From NCBI GenBank assembly GCA_030445875.1, contig JASUSX010000023.1:1-13725 (forward strand): DNA of 13,725 nucleotides, written 5' to 3'. Under the pieces are notes generated by a model that saw only the letters and a program-made list of their open reading frames with translations, was not told the origin of the DNA and ran no database searches. This DNA is from Clostridia bacterium (GTDB lineage Bacteria; Bacillota; DSM-521; Neomoorellales; Neomoorellaceae). A program made the translations under genes and the position numbers. This document shows, in pieces, positions 6,882 to 13,725 of this stretch (its first letter is position 1; each line of letters starts with the position of its first letter).

Positions 6882-7862
6882 ATGCAGACCAATTTACGGG
6901 GCAAGCACTTCATCACCCTGCAAGAATGGACCAGGGAAGAGATCGACACCCTGCTGGACATCGCCTATGATCTCAAAAGGCGGAAAGCCCTGGGGGAAAA
7001 ACACCACCTTTTAGAAGACAAGACCTTTTACGCCCTCTTCTTTGAGAACTCCACCCGCACCCGCAACGCCTTTGAGACGGGCATGACCCAGCTGGGGGGC
7101 CATACCATTTACTTAACCCCCTCGACGACGCAGATCGGCCACGGGGAGACGCCCAAGGACACGGTGGAAGTCTTAAGCCGTTTCGGCAACGGCATGGGCG
7201 TGCGCTATTGCACTTACAAAGAGGGTAACGCCTACATGCGGGAACTGGCCAAATACTCCCGCATCCCGGTAATCAACATGCAGTGCGACCTGTACCACCC
7301 CACCCAGGCCCTGGCCGACATTATGACCATCCAGGAGAAGTTCGGCCAAAACACCCGCGGTCTGAACTTTACCATTAGCTGGACCTACGCGCCTAACTAT
7401 ATCCGGCCCCTGTCCATGCCCCAGTCCCTTATCCTGCTTATGAGCCGTTTCGGCATGAATGTGACCCTGTCCCACCCGCCCGAGTTCCACCTGTTGCCGG
7501 AGATCGTAGAGCAGGCCAGGAAGAACGCGGAGGAAAACGGCGTCCAGTTTAATATTGTCCACGACATGGATGAGGCCTGTAAGGATGCCGACATCATTTA
7601 TGCCAAGAGCTGGGGTCCCATTGCCTATACCGGCAGCCGGGAGGAAGGCCTGGACCTGATTGAGAAGTACAATAGCTGGGTTATGGACGGCCGTCGCATG
7701 AGGCTGGGTCACAAGAACGCTATCTATATGCACTGTATGCCGGCCGACCGGGGTGTGGAAGTTACAGAAGAGGTTATGGACGGGCCCCAGTCGGTAATCT
7801 ACGACGAGGCGGAAAACCGCCTCCATACCATCAAAGCCATCCTGGCGGCTACCCTGGTATAA
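6882..7862 (+). CDS. ygeW: YgeW-family (knotted) carbamoyltransferase
   Basis: A 326-residue transcarbamylase related to ornithine and aspartate carbamoyltransferases. The carbamoyl-phosphate site is seen as STRTR (57-61) and HPTQ (139-142). YgeW-type hallmarks follow the pattern I recall from E. coli YgeW: QIGHGET (84-90), GNAYMRE (115-121), W-x-Y-x-P-x-Y-x-x-PLS-x-PQ around 167-181 (the knot region), RFGMNVTLSHP (189-199), KSWGP (242-246) and HCMPAD (284-289). It is about 70 residues shorter than E. coli YgeW (about 396): the segment before HCMPAD is compact and the C-terminal tail is missing. The start is fixed by GGAGGG 6 bases upstream. As last gene of the operon it likely runs in the catabolic direction, moving the carbamoyl group of a ureido acid to phosphate. 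The carbamoyl phosphate would then feed a carbamate kinase, which is not in the window. Biosynthetic ornithine transcarbamylase is unlikely given these motifs. Confidence 0.88.
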   Translation: MQTNLRGKHFITLQEWTREEIDTLLDIAYDLKRRKALGEKHHLLEDKTFYALFFENSTRTRNAFETGMTQLGGHTIYLTPSTTQIGHGETPKDTVEVLSRFGNGMGVRYCTYKEGNAYMRELAKYSRIPVINMQCDLYHPTQALADIMTIQEKFGQNTRGLNFTISWTYAPNYIRPLSMPQSLILLMSRFGMNVTLSHPPEFHLLPEIVEQARKNAEENGVQFNIVHDMDEACKDADIIYAKSWGPIAYTGSREEGLDLIEKYNSWVMDGRRMRLGHKNAIYMHCMPADRGVEVTEEVMDGPQSVIYDEAENRLHTIKAILAATLV

Positions 7863-7884
7863 TAAAGGGCTGGAGTCAACTGCA

Positions 7885-7915
7885 GGGAGGGGCGGATGAT
7901 CCGCTCCTCCCTTTT
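7885..7915 (+). terminator. Rho-independent terminator of the catabolic operon
   Basis: GGGAGGGGCGG (7885-7895) pairs with CCGCTCCTCCC (7901-7911) with one G-U pair and a 5-base loop, followed by TTTT. It lies 22 bases after the carbamoyltransferase stop. On the other strand the hairpin has no T-run, so it works mainly for the plus strand, although the convergent glycosyltransferase gene ends 30 bases away. Confidence 0.85.
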
Positions 7916-7941
7916 CTGCTGGCCCCAGGCCGGGGATAGGG

Positions 7942-9780
7942 TCAGAGCTGCACCCTGTAGGCAATATAATCGCCGTAGGTAAAGATAGGCCGGAAGACCC
8001 CGGGGTTCTGCCTGGCCCAGGGGTAGTAGGCGGAGGTGGTGCGGGTGAAAAAGTACTGGCTATCAGTATCCTGTAGCTGACGTAGCATATCTTCCTCCGA
8101 GGTGGCTATCAGGCGATAGACGCGGTTTTCCAGGCGGGGGCCAAAGAGCAGGTAGGGGAAGGCCGTTTCCGTGAAGGCGATGCGTGAACCCGGGGGTACC
8201 TGCTCCACCCAGGCCAGCTCATCCCCCCAGGGGGCAAGCCGGAAAAAGGTGCGCTCGGCCGGTGGGAGGGCCAGGAAGCGGCTGACTACCTGGGGGGGAA
8301 AGTAGCCGTGGGTCAGGCTCCCGGCCAGGGAGATGAGGACCAGGGCCAGGGTGGCGACCCGCAAAGACCGCGCCCAGAAACGGGGTAACCCGGCTTCCAG
8401 GTAAGCCAGGCTTAAAGCCCCGGCGCCAACAATGAAGATCGTGTAGCGGGTCCACCAGGGGGAGGGTTGCAACCAGAGCAGGAGCACCAGGGGCAAGAGG
8501 ATGAGCAGGGGGCGATGCTGGCGCCGGGCCAGGGCCAGGCCCAGGGTCACAGCCAGGGAGGGCAGTTCCAGGTAGAGCCACTGGGGGCCAAAGCCCCCCA
8601 GGCGCTGGTCGAAGGTATAGGGCTCGCCGGTTTCCTGCCAGGAGCGCAGCAGTTGTTGCCAGGTGGATAACCCTACCAGCTCAGGGGGTGTGTTTTTGAC
8701 CATCACCAGATCAGCGACAGTGCCCTGGCCTGGCCACAGGGTATGACCAAGAACGCTAAAGGTGAAGGGGAAAAGGGGATTGCCGTAGGCCAGCCAGTTA
8801 CGCAGGTACCAGAAACTACCAAACAGAAGCAGGGCGGCGGTAAAGGTCGCCAGGATAAAGCCCAGATAGGGCCAGAAGGGGCGGTTGGTCTGCCGGCTGG
8901 CCTGCCAGCCGCCAGCGAGAAGGAAAACAAAGATTACCGCTACGAAAGGGGCGGCGGAGGCCTTGATCCCGAGGGTTAAGCCGCCGCCCAGGGCGGCCAG
9001 GAGCAGATAGGCCCGCCGGGGCTGCTGGTGGTAGCGGTAAGCGAAATAGTAGGCTGCCAGGAACATGCCCGCGAAGGCGACGTCAACATAGCAGGTTTTA
9101 CTCTGGACCAGGACGATAGGCGTCAGGAAAAAAAGGCCGGCGGCCACGGTACTGCTGGCCTGCTTTAAGCCCACCTGCCGCGCCAGGGCGTAGACGGCCA
9201 GGCCGCCGGCCAGGGCAAAGGGGAGCTGGGCCAGGTCCACCAGCAGGTCGCTGCCCCCCAGCAGCATAATCCAGGTGAAGATCAGCTCGGTATTCATGGG
9301 GTAAACGTTGGCCCAGATGGTATAGGGGCTTAAAACGATGCGGCCGGCCTGGAGCCAGGTGGCGGCCGCCGTAAGGTGGTAGTAAAGGCTGTCCCAGGCA
9401 TAGGGGGGGAAAAGGTAGCCCAAGAAGATCAGCCAGGCTGTTTCTAGGCCGGCCAGGAAGAGGAGAAACCTGGCCCAGAAGTTATGGCGCCAGCTGGCAT
9501 CCGGCCGGGGCCAGGCATCCCGTCCCGGGGCCGGGGACAAGCCGGTCCAGAGGTAAGCGGCCGCCAGCAGGATTACATGCAGGGCCAGCAACCAGCCGGC
9601 CCTCAGGTGCAGGATGGTCCCGGCCAGGAGCAGGGTACCGGTAATTTGCGCTATAGCCAGGATAAACATGGCTAAGAAGCGTTCGACCGCTGCCAGCCCC
9701 CGCCCGCGGGTCAGGAAAAAAGCCGTCAGGAAGACGATCAAATTGCCACTCAAGAAGGTGAACCAGGCCAGTAAAAACAA
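7942..9780 (-). CDS. Polytopic membrane glycosyltransferase, GT-C (PMT/ArnT-like) family
   Basis: A 612-residue protein with about 12 predicted membrane segments through residue 500, then a soluble domain of about 110 residues at the C-terminus. The layout is that of GT-C transferases that use a polyprenyl-phosphate sugar and act on the outer face of the membrane. After the fourth helix a loop carries D130 in AWDSLYYH, placed like the acidic catalytic residue of the first extracellular loop. A second aspartate, D233 in YVDVAFAG, is also typical of PMT_2-like proteins. Lysine- or arginine-ended helices and a W-rich loop agree. It follows the UbiA-like gene by 48 bases, so co-transcription is likely, and that enzyme may build its lipid-linked donor. 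The TTG start at 9780 is weak: a GGGGG run touches it without spacing, and other in-frame TTG codons follow at 9753 and 9741, so the N-terminus is uncertain. Acceptor and sugar are unknown. Confidence 0.75.
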   Translation of the reverse strand: MFLLAWFTFLSGNLIVFLTAFFLTRGRGLAAVERFLAMFILAIAQITGTLLLAGTILHLRAGWLLALHVILLAAAYLWTGLSPAPGRDAWPRPDASWRHNFWARFLLFLAGLETAWLIFLGYLFPPYAWDSLYYHLTAAATWLQAGRIVLSPYTIWANVYPMNTELIFTWIMLLGGSDLLVDLAQLPFALAGGLAVYALARQVGLKQASSTVAAGLFFLTPIVLVQSKTCYVDVAFAGMFLAAYYFAYRYHQQPRRAYLLLAALGGGLTLGIKASAAPFVAVIFVFLLAGGWQASRQTNRPFWPYLGFILATFTAALLLFGSFWYLRNWLAYGNPLFPFTFSVLGHTLWPGQGTVADLVMVKNTPPELVGLSTWQQLLRSWQETGEPYTFDQRLGGFGPQWLYLELPSLAVTLGLALARRQHRPLLILLPLVLLLWLQPSPWWTRYTIFIVGAGALSLAYLEAGLPRFWARSLRVATLALVLISLAGSLTHGYFPPQVVSRFLALPPAERTFFRLAPWGDELAWVEQVPPGSRIAFTETAFPYLLFGPRLENRVYRLIATSEEDMLRQLQDTDSQYFFTRTTSAYYPWARQNPGVFRPIFTYGDYIAYRVQL

Positions 9781-9799
9781 CCCCCACGATCTAAAGGCA

Positions 9800-9820
9800 C
9801 CAGCAGGCCTTACCTGCTGG
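9800..9820 (-). other. Perfect 8-bp hairpin between the UbiA-like and glycosyltransferase genes
   Basis: CCAGCAGG (9800-9807) and CCTGCTGG (9813-9820) are perfect inverted arms around a 5-base loop, 8 bases after the UbiA-like stop and 19 bases before the glycosyltransferase start. On the minus strand it is followed by TGCCTTTAG, a poor T-tract, so it is a weak terminator/attenuator or a processing or mRNA-stability element rather than a full stop. Confidence 0.5.
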
Positions 9821-9828
9821 CTACTATT

Positions 9829-10734
9829 TTAGAGCCAGTAAAGGACTACAAAACAGCTGGCCGCCCAGAGGAGAATGGTGGCCGCCAGGGGTTTATCCTT
9901 GAGGACCAGGCTTTCCGGCTCCCCACCGCCCTGGCAGCGGTAGGTCAGGTAGAGGTAGCGGCAGATACCGAAGAGGACCAGGGGGACGGTGTACATGAGC
10001 TGGGGCCGGGCAGCGCCGATAAAGGTATAGATGGCATAAAAGACCACTGTAGCCGAGGTAACGGTGGCGATCAATTGATCCAGCAGGCCCAGGGAATACG
10101 CGGCCAGGATGCCCCGGTGGGCGGCAGCATCATCCAGGAGAACCAGTTCGTGGCGGCGTTTACATAAAGCCAGGAAGAGGGCCAGGAGGATGACGGTGAT
10201 AAACAGCCAGGCGGAAAGGGGGACCCTGATAGCGGCTGCGCCGGCCGCCACCCGCAGGACGAAGCCCAGGGCGACGACAAAAACGTCAACGATGACCATT
10301 TCTTTCAAGAAAAAGGAATAGGCCAGGGTCTGGAGGGCGTAGATGAGGCTGATTAGGCCCACCTGCCAGCTTAAAGCAAAGGCCAGGGCGAGGCTGCCGG
10401 CCAGGATAATGGCGGCCGCTGTCGCTGCCGGCAATGGTGCCAGTAAACCGGCAGCGATGGGGCGGTGTTTTTTCCGCGGGTGGCAGCGATCCCTTTCCCG
10501 GTCCACCAGGTCATTAATCAGATATGTACCACCGGAAAGCAGGCAGAAGATGATATACACCTGGACGGTCCGTACCAGCAAGGGAACGTCCAGCAAGTGG
10601 CGGGAGAAGAGGATAGCCGCAAAGACGAAGGCGTTTTTGGTCCATTGTTTCGGCCGCAGGCTCAAGAAAAGGTAGCGCCAGAAATAACGGGATGCTATAG
10701 TCCCTGCCCGGCCGGTAGTTTCCAGTAAGCTCAT
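9829..10734 (-). CDS. UbiA-family polyprenyl-phosphate phosphoribosyltransferase (DPPR synthase-like)
   Basis: A 301-residue integral membrane prenyltransferase-fold protein with about eight helices. The N-terminal LRPKQWTKN (26-34) and the aspartate-rich site N74-D75-x2-D78-x3-D82-R, continuing HP-x-K-x2-RPIAAG to residue 96, match decaprenyl-phosphate phosphoribosyltransferases (mycobacterial Rv3806c type). They fit less well with menaquinone or heme prenyltransferases. A second conserved patch, LLDDAAAHRGILAAYS, follows the central helices. Known family reaction: PRPP plus polyprenyl phosphate gives polyprenyl-phosphoryl-5-phosphoribose, precursor of lipid-linked ribose or arabinose donors. 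The ATG is supported by GGAGG 9 bases upstream. Next to a GT-C transferase it suggests a lipid-linked pentose pathway for the envelope. The epimerase (DprE1/DprE2) and phosphatase partners are not in the window. Family assignment is strong; the actual sugar transferred is inference. Confidence 0.83.
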   Translation of the reverse strand: MSLLETTGRAGTIASRYFWRYLFLSLRPKQWTKNAFVFAAILFSRHLLDVPLLVRTVQVYIIFCLLSGGTYLINDLVDRERDRCHPRKKHRPIAAGLLAPLPAATAAAIILAGSLALAFALSWQVGLISLIYALQTLAYSFFLKEMVIVDVFVVALGFVLRVAAGAAAIRVPLSAWLFITVILLALFLALCKRRHELVLLDDAAAHRGILAAYSLGLLDQLIATVTSATVVFYAIYTFIGAARPQLMYTVPLVLFGICRYLYLTYRCQGGGEPESLVLKDKPLAATILLWAASCFVVLYWL

Positions 10735-10780
10735 ATCCCCTTGCCTCCAATATTTCTATGGTTCCTGGTATTCCCTACCT

Positions 10781-10810
10781 ATTTTATCCTATTTAGGACC
10801 CCCATAACAA
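10781..10810 (-). promoter_or_regulatory. Candidate sigma-A promoter for the UbiA-like gene
   Basis: On the minus strand TTGTTA (10810-10805) and TAAAAT (10786-10781) are separated by 18 bases, about 50 bases upstream of the ATG. A palindrome, TCCTA-TT-TAGGA (10787-10798), fills the spacer right next to the -10 box and could be an operator. The region is A+T-rich against its surroundings. Visual call only. Confidence 0.45.
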
Positions 10811-10820
10811 CACCCAACAG

Positions 10821-10855
10821 AAAAAGGCTGTTACCTCACGGTGGGGAACAGCCTT
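10821..10855 (-). terminator. Rho-independent terminator after the copper ATPase / small membrane protein genes
   Basis: On the minus strand AAGGCTGTT (10855-10847) pairs with AACAGCCTT (10832-10824), with an inner 3-bp ACC/GGT stem and a bulge of four bases, followed by a T-run (10825-10821). It lies 42 bases after the stop of the 72-residue gene and just upstream of the UbiA promoter candidate, separating two minus-strand units. Confidence 0.85.
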
Positions 10856-10897
10856 CAGCATGGTAACGGCTAACAACCAATATTTTTCTTTGCTTTT

Positions 10898-11116
10898 TCA
10901 CCCCATTACCCTGTTCTTCACCGCCGGGATCACTATGGGCATGGTCACGATCATGGTCAGGATAAACACCCACACGGCGCCACCCACTCTGGCCACGGGG
11001 GTATAGGTTTTCCCCGTTAAAAAGGTGAGGGCCAGGAAGAAGAGGGCCATCCCCAGAGAGATGCCGGTGTAGATTACCGCCGCCTGCCGGGTGGCTTTTG
11101 CTTCAAGCTCCGTCAT
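10898..11116 (-). CDS. Small two-helix membrane protein of unknown function
   Basis: A 72-residue protein with a charged N-terminus (1-11), two hydrophobic segments (about 12-34 and 44-66) joined by a short polar turn, and a basic C-terminal end. I do not recognise a family, and there are no cysteine, histidine or methionine metal motifs. The ATG is supported by GAGGTG 8 bases upstream. It lies 86 bases after the copper ATPase stop in the same direction and is followed by an intrinsic terminator, so it may be the last gene of that operon or have its own promoter in the A+T-rich gap. A helper or stabilising subunit of a membrane complex is possible but unproven. Codon content and the ribosome site argue that it is a real gene. 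Confidence 0.65.
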   Translation of the reverse strand: MTELEAKATRQAAVIYTGISLGMALFFLALTFLTGKTYTPVARVGGAVWVFILTMIVTMPIVIPAVKNRVMG

Positions 11117-11202
11117 CGTTTAGTCACCTCACAATACTTGTACGCTGGAGATAATAAACGGAAATTGGCACTCCTGTAATAATGGAACTAACAACCTCCA
11201 TA

Positions 11203-13725
11203 TTAGCCGGCCTGGGGCGCCGGCCGGTGCCGGGGGACAGCTTCATCCCGTTCCGCGTGCAGGGAAGGCCGGAAGCGCTTCAAGGTCAGGGTATTGAGAG
11301 TCACCGAAATAGAGCTCATAGCCATAAAGAAGGCGGCCAGCTCGGGGCTGACGATGAGCCCGGTAAAAGGGTAGAGGATGCCGGCGGCAATGGGGATCCC
11401 CAGGGAGTTATAAAGGAAGGCCCAGATCAGGTTTTCCTTGATCTTATGCATGGTGGCGCGGCCGATCTCGATGGCCCCCACCACGTCGCGGATGTCGTCC
11501 TTAATGAGGATAATATCCCCCGTCTCCTTGGCCACGTCGGTACCGGAGCCGATGGCGAGGCCCACATCAGCCTGGGCCAGGGCGGGGGCGTCGTTGATGC
11601 CATCCCCAACCATAGCCACCTTGAGGCCTTGCCCCTGGAGCTTTTTCACTTCCTCAGCCTTATCCTGGGGTAGCACTTCGGCCAGAACTGTGTCAATGCC
11701 CACCTGGCGGGCGATGGCCGTGGCTGTGCGCCGGTTGTCGCCGGTGATCATGACAACTTGAATACCCATTTTCTGCAGGCGCTCGACGGCCACCCGGGTG
11801 TGTTCTTTTAAGGTATCGGCCACGGCGATGATGCCGGCGGCCCGGCCGTCAATAGCCATGAGCATAGCCGTCTTGCCTTCCTCTTCGAGCTTCTCCATCT
11901 GCGCTGCCAGGTCGCCAATGGCGATGTGTCGCTGTTCCATCAGGCGGCGGTTGCCCAGCAGGATTTCCCAGCCCTGGTAGGTTGCCCGGACACCGTGGCC
12001 CGGTATGGCTTCAAAGTCCTGCACATCTTCAATGGTCAGGCCTTTTTCAACGGCGCCGCGGACAATGGCCTCGCCCAGGGGGTGTTCGGAGGGCCTTTCT
12101 GCCATGGCCGCCAGGCGCAGGACCTCTTTGTGATCAAAACCGGGGCTAGCAATCACGTCGGTAACCGAGGGTTCCCCTTTAGTCAGAGTACCAGTTTTAT
12201 CAAACACGATGGCGTTGAGCTTGCTGCTGGCTTCCAGGGCGTCGGCACCCTTGAAGAGAATACCGTTCTCGGCACCTTTACCTGTACCAGCCATGACGGC
12301 ACTGGGTGTGGCCAGCCCCAGTGCGCAGGGGCAGGAGATGACCAGGGTGGTTACTGACAGCAGCAGGGCGAAGCCGAAGACGCCCACCTGGGCCAGGCTG
12401 TAGGGCGAAAGGATAAAGTGGCTGTCCGGCCGGAAGAAAGCGTCGTAACCGATGAAGAACCAGAAAAAGAAGACGATGAGGGCCAGGACATGGACGCCGG
12501 CGATGAAGTGCCCGGCGACAAAGTCGGCCAGCCTTTGAATGGGGGCCTTGGAAGCCTGGGCTTCTTCGACCATCTTGATAATCTGGGCCAGGGCTGTCTC
12601 GCTCCCCACCCGTGTGGCCCGGAACTTGAAGGAACCGGTTTTATTGATGGTCGCCCCCACGACCTGGGCACCAGGACGTTTCTCTACCGGTATACTTTCG
12701 CCGGTAATCATGGATTCATCGACAGCCGAGTACCCTTCGACCACCTCCCCGTCCACCGGGATGCTCTCGCCCGGGCGGACGACGACGATATCCCCCACCT
12801 GGACCTCGTCGGTGGCAATCTCTACCTCCTGGCCGTCCCGGATGACCCGGGCGGTCCGGGCCTGCAGGCGCATGAGTTTACGAATGGCTTCCGAGGTACG
12901 GCCGCGGGTAATGGCTTCCAGATAGCGGCCCAGGACGATAAAGGCGGTAAGTAAAGCGGCGGACTCGAAAAAGGTGGCACCGCGCCCGCCGAAACCGGCC
13001 TCCGGCCACAGGGTGTTGATGGTGGCGATAATGTAGGCGGCGCCGATCCCGGTGGCGTAGAGGAGGTTCATATCCGTAGCCCCGCGCTTGAGGCCGTTCC
13101 AGCTGTGGACGAAGAACTGCCAACCGGGGATAAAGGCTACCGGCGTGGTTAAAGCCCAGAGGACATAGACATTTCCCAACCATTTAGGTACAAAGTAGGG
13201 GAAGATCCACATATCGCGGAACATACCGATCATCACCAGGGTCGCCAGGGGCCAGGCGATCCACATATTGCGGCGCTGGTAGCGGATTTCTCGCTCCCGC
13301 GCCTCTTTCTCCCGGTCCAGGGCCTCCTGGCCGGAGAGTCTCTCCGTAGCCTCGTAACCCAGGGCGTTGATTTCCTTTTTGATCAGCGCCCGGTCCACGG
13401 TGCCGGGGTAGTAACGGATGCGGGCCGACTCGGCCGGCAGGCTGACTGCTACCGAGGTTACGCCGGGTATACCTTGGACCACCTTTTCCACCCTGGCCGC
13501 GCAGGCGGCACAGCTCATCCCCCGTACCGCCAGGAGCATCTCCTCCTCCGGTACCTCGTAGCCCAGCTCCTGGATGGTCCGGGCCATCTGGGGGATGCTC
13601 ACGCGGTCAGGGTTATAATCTACAGCAGCCTTGCCGGTGAGAAGGTTAACCCGGGCTTCCTTTACACCCGGCATATTCTGCAGGTCCTTTTCCACTTTGG
13701 CCACACAGGCGGCGCAGCTCATTCC
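11203..13725 (-). CDS. copA: Copper-exporting P1B-type ATPase CopA (5' end outside window)
   Basis: 840 residues are visible; the reading frame continues past the right edge, and the first metal-binding domain lacks its leading strand, so perhaps ten or more residues are missing. Numbering from the Met at 13722: two HMA domains with CAAC sites (C3/C6 and C71/C74); eight membrane segments expected; actuator TGE (340-342); the CPC metal site in TM6 (464-466); phosphorylated D508 in DKTGT; H547-P548 in the nucleotide domain; and the hinge GDGIND (706-711). The [11 protein letters not shown] and [11 protein letters not shown] helices give the class IB-1 pattern of Cu(I) exporters, rather than Zn/Cd (no DK motif in TM8). 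It would pump Cu(I) out of the cytosol at ATP cost. A hydrophilic tail of about 23 residues with two histidines ends the protein. Regulation is probably by copper (CsoR/CopY), but no upstream region is in view. Confidence 0.95.
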   Translation of the reverse strand, partial: GMSCAACVAKVEKDLQNMPGVKEARVNLLTGKAAVDYNPDRVSIPQMARTIQELGYEVPEEEMLLAVRGMSCAACAARVEKVVQGIPGVTSVAVSLPAESARIRYYPGTVDRALIKKEINALGYEATERLSGQEALDREKEAREREIRYQRRNMWIAWPLATLVMIGMFRDMWIFPYFVPKWLGNVYVLWALTTPVAFIPGWQFFVHSWNGLKRGATDMNLLYATGIGAAYIIATINTLWPEAGFGGRGATFFESAALLTAFIVLGRYLEAITRGRTSEAIRKLMRLQARTARVIRDGQEVEIATDEVQVGDIVVVRPGESIPVDGEVVEGYSAVDESMITGESIPVEKRPGAQVVGATINKTGSFKFRATRVGSETALAQIIKMVEEAQASKAPIQRLADFVAGHFIAGVHVLALIVFFFWFFIGYDAFFRPDSHFILSPYSLAQVGVFGFALLLSVTTLVISCPCALGLATPSAVMAGTGKGAENGILFKGADALEASSKLNAIVFDKTGTLTKGEPSVTDVIASPGFDHKEVLRLAAMAERPSEHPLGEAIVRGAVEKGLTIEDVQDFEAIPGHGVRATYQGWEILLGNRRLMEQRHIAIGDLAAQMEKLEEEGKTAMLMAIDGRAAGIIAVADTLKEHTRVAVERLQKMGIQVVMITGDNRRTATAIARQVGIDTVLAEVLPQDKAEEVKKLQGQGLKVAMVGDGINDAPALAQADVGLAIGSGTDVAKETGDIILIKDDIRDVVGAIEIGRATMHKIKENLIWAFLYNSLGIPIAAGILYPFTGLIVSPELAAFFMAMSSISVTLNTLTLKRFRPSLHAERDEAVPRHRPAPQAG

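Noticed and set aside
6882..7862. Plain ornithine carbamoyltransferase (ArgF)
   Set aside because: The GNAYMRE, PLS-x-PQ and HCMPAD blocks match YgeW, and no arginine biosynthesis gene is nearby.
8219..8979. Several 60-120 codon frames on both strands over the glycosyltransferase gene
   Set aside because: They are proline/glycine/arginine-rich frame shadows of the 612-residue membrane protein, without ribosome sites or domains.
11182..12954. Plus-strand open frames of 107-178 codons opposite copA
   Set aside because: All lie antisense to a protein with every P-type ATPase motif intact; none has a recognisable product.

Overview
The window reads as a G+C-rich chromosomal segment from a Gram-positive anaerobe. 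Clear purine-rich ribosome binding sites sit ahead of most genes, GTG and TTG starts are mixed with ATG, and a molybdenum hydroxylase of the selenium-dependent type is present. A thermophilic clostridial acetogen such as Moorella fits, but this is an inference from gene content and style. No rRNA, tRNA, CRISPR array, insertion sequence or phage gene was seen.

Region 1 (about 40-7915, plus strand) is a five-gene catabolic operon. In order it encodes a cysteine-synthase-like PLP enzyme, a fused [2Fe-2S]/molybdopterin hydroxylase, a zinc-ribbon threonine-synthase-like PLP enzyme, a D-hydantoinase/dihydropyrimidinase, and a YgeW-type carbamoyltransferase. It closes with a strong intrinsic terminator. 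The set parallels the E. coli ygeW-ygeX-hyuA-xdh region and related anaerobic purine (urate) degradation clusters, with different PLP enzymes in the places usually held by YgeX and YgeY. The likely logic is hydroxylation of a heterocycle, hydantoinase ring opening to a carbamoyl (ureido) amino acid, transfer of the carbamoyl group to phosphate by the YgeW-like enzyme, and release of ammonia by PLP-dependent elimination. The true substrate cannot be read from sequence. No carbamate kinase, ygfK, ssnA or ygeY homologue lies inside the window; they may lie to the left.

Region 2 (7942-10734, minus strand) converges on region 1. It encodes a UbiA-family enzyme carrying the signature of polyprenyl-phosphate phosphoribosyltransferases, followed by a large polytopic GT-C-like membrane glycosyltransferase. 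Together they suggest a lipid-linked sugar donor and an envelope transferase. A plausible promoter precedes the UbiA gene, and a perfect 8-bp hairpin lies between the two genes.

Region 3 (10821-13725, minus strand) holds a CopA-type copper P1B-ATPase with two N-terminal metal-binding domains. It is cut off at its 5' end by the window edge. A 72-residue two-helix membrane protein of unknown function follows 86 bases downstream, and then an intrinsic terminator. No CopZ or CsoR gene is visible; either could lie beyond the right edge.
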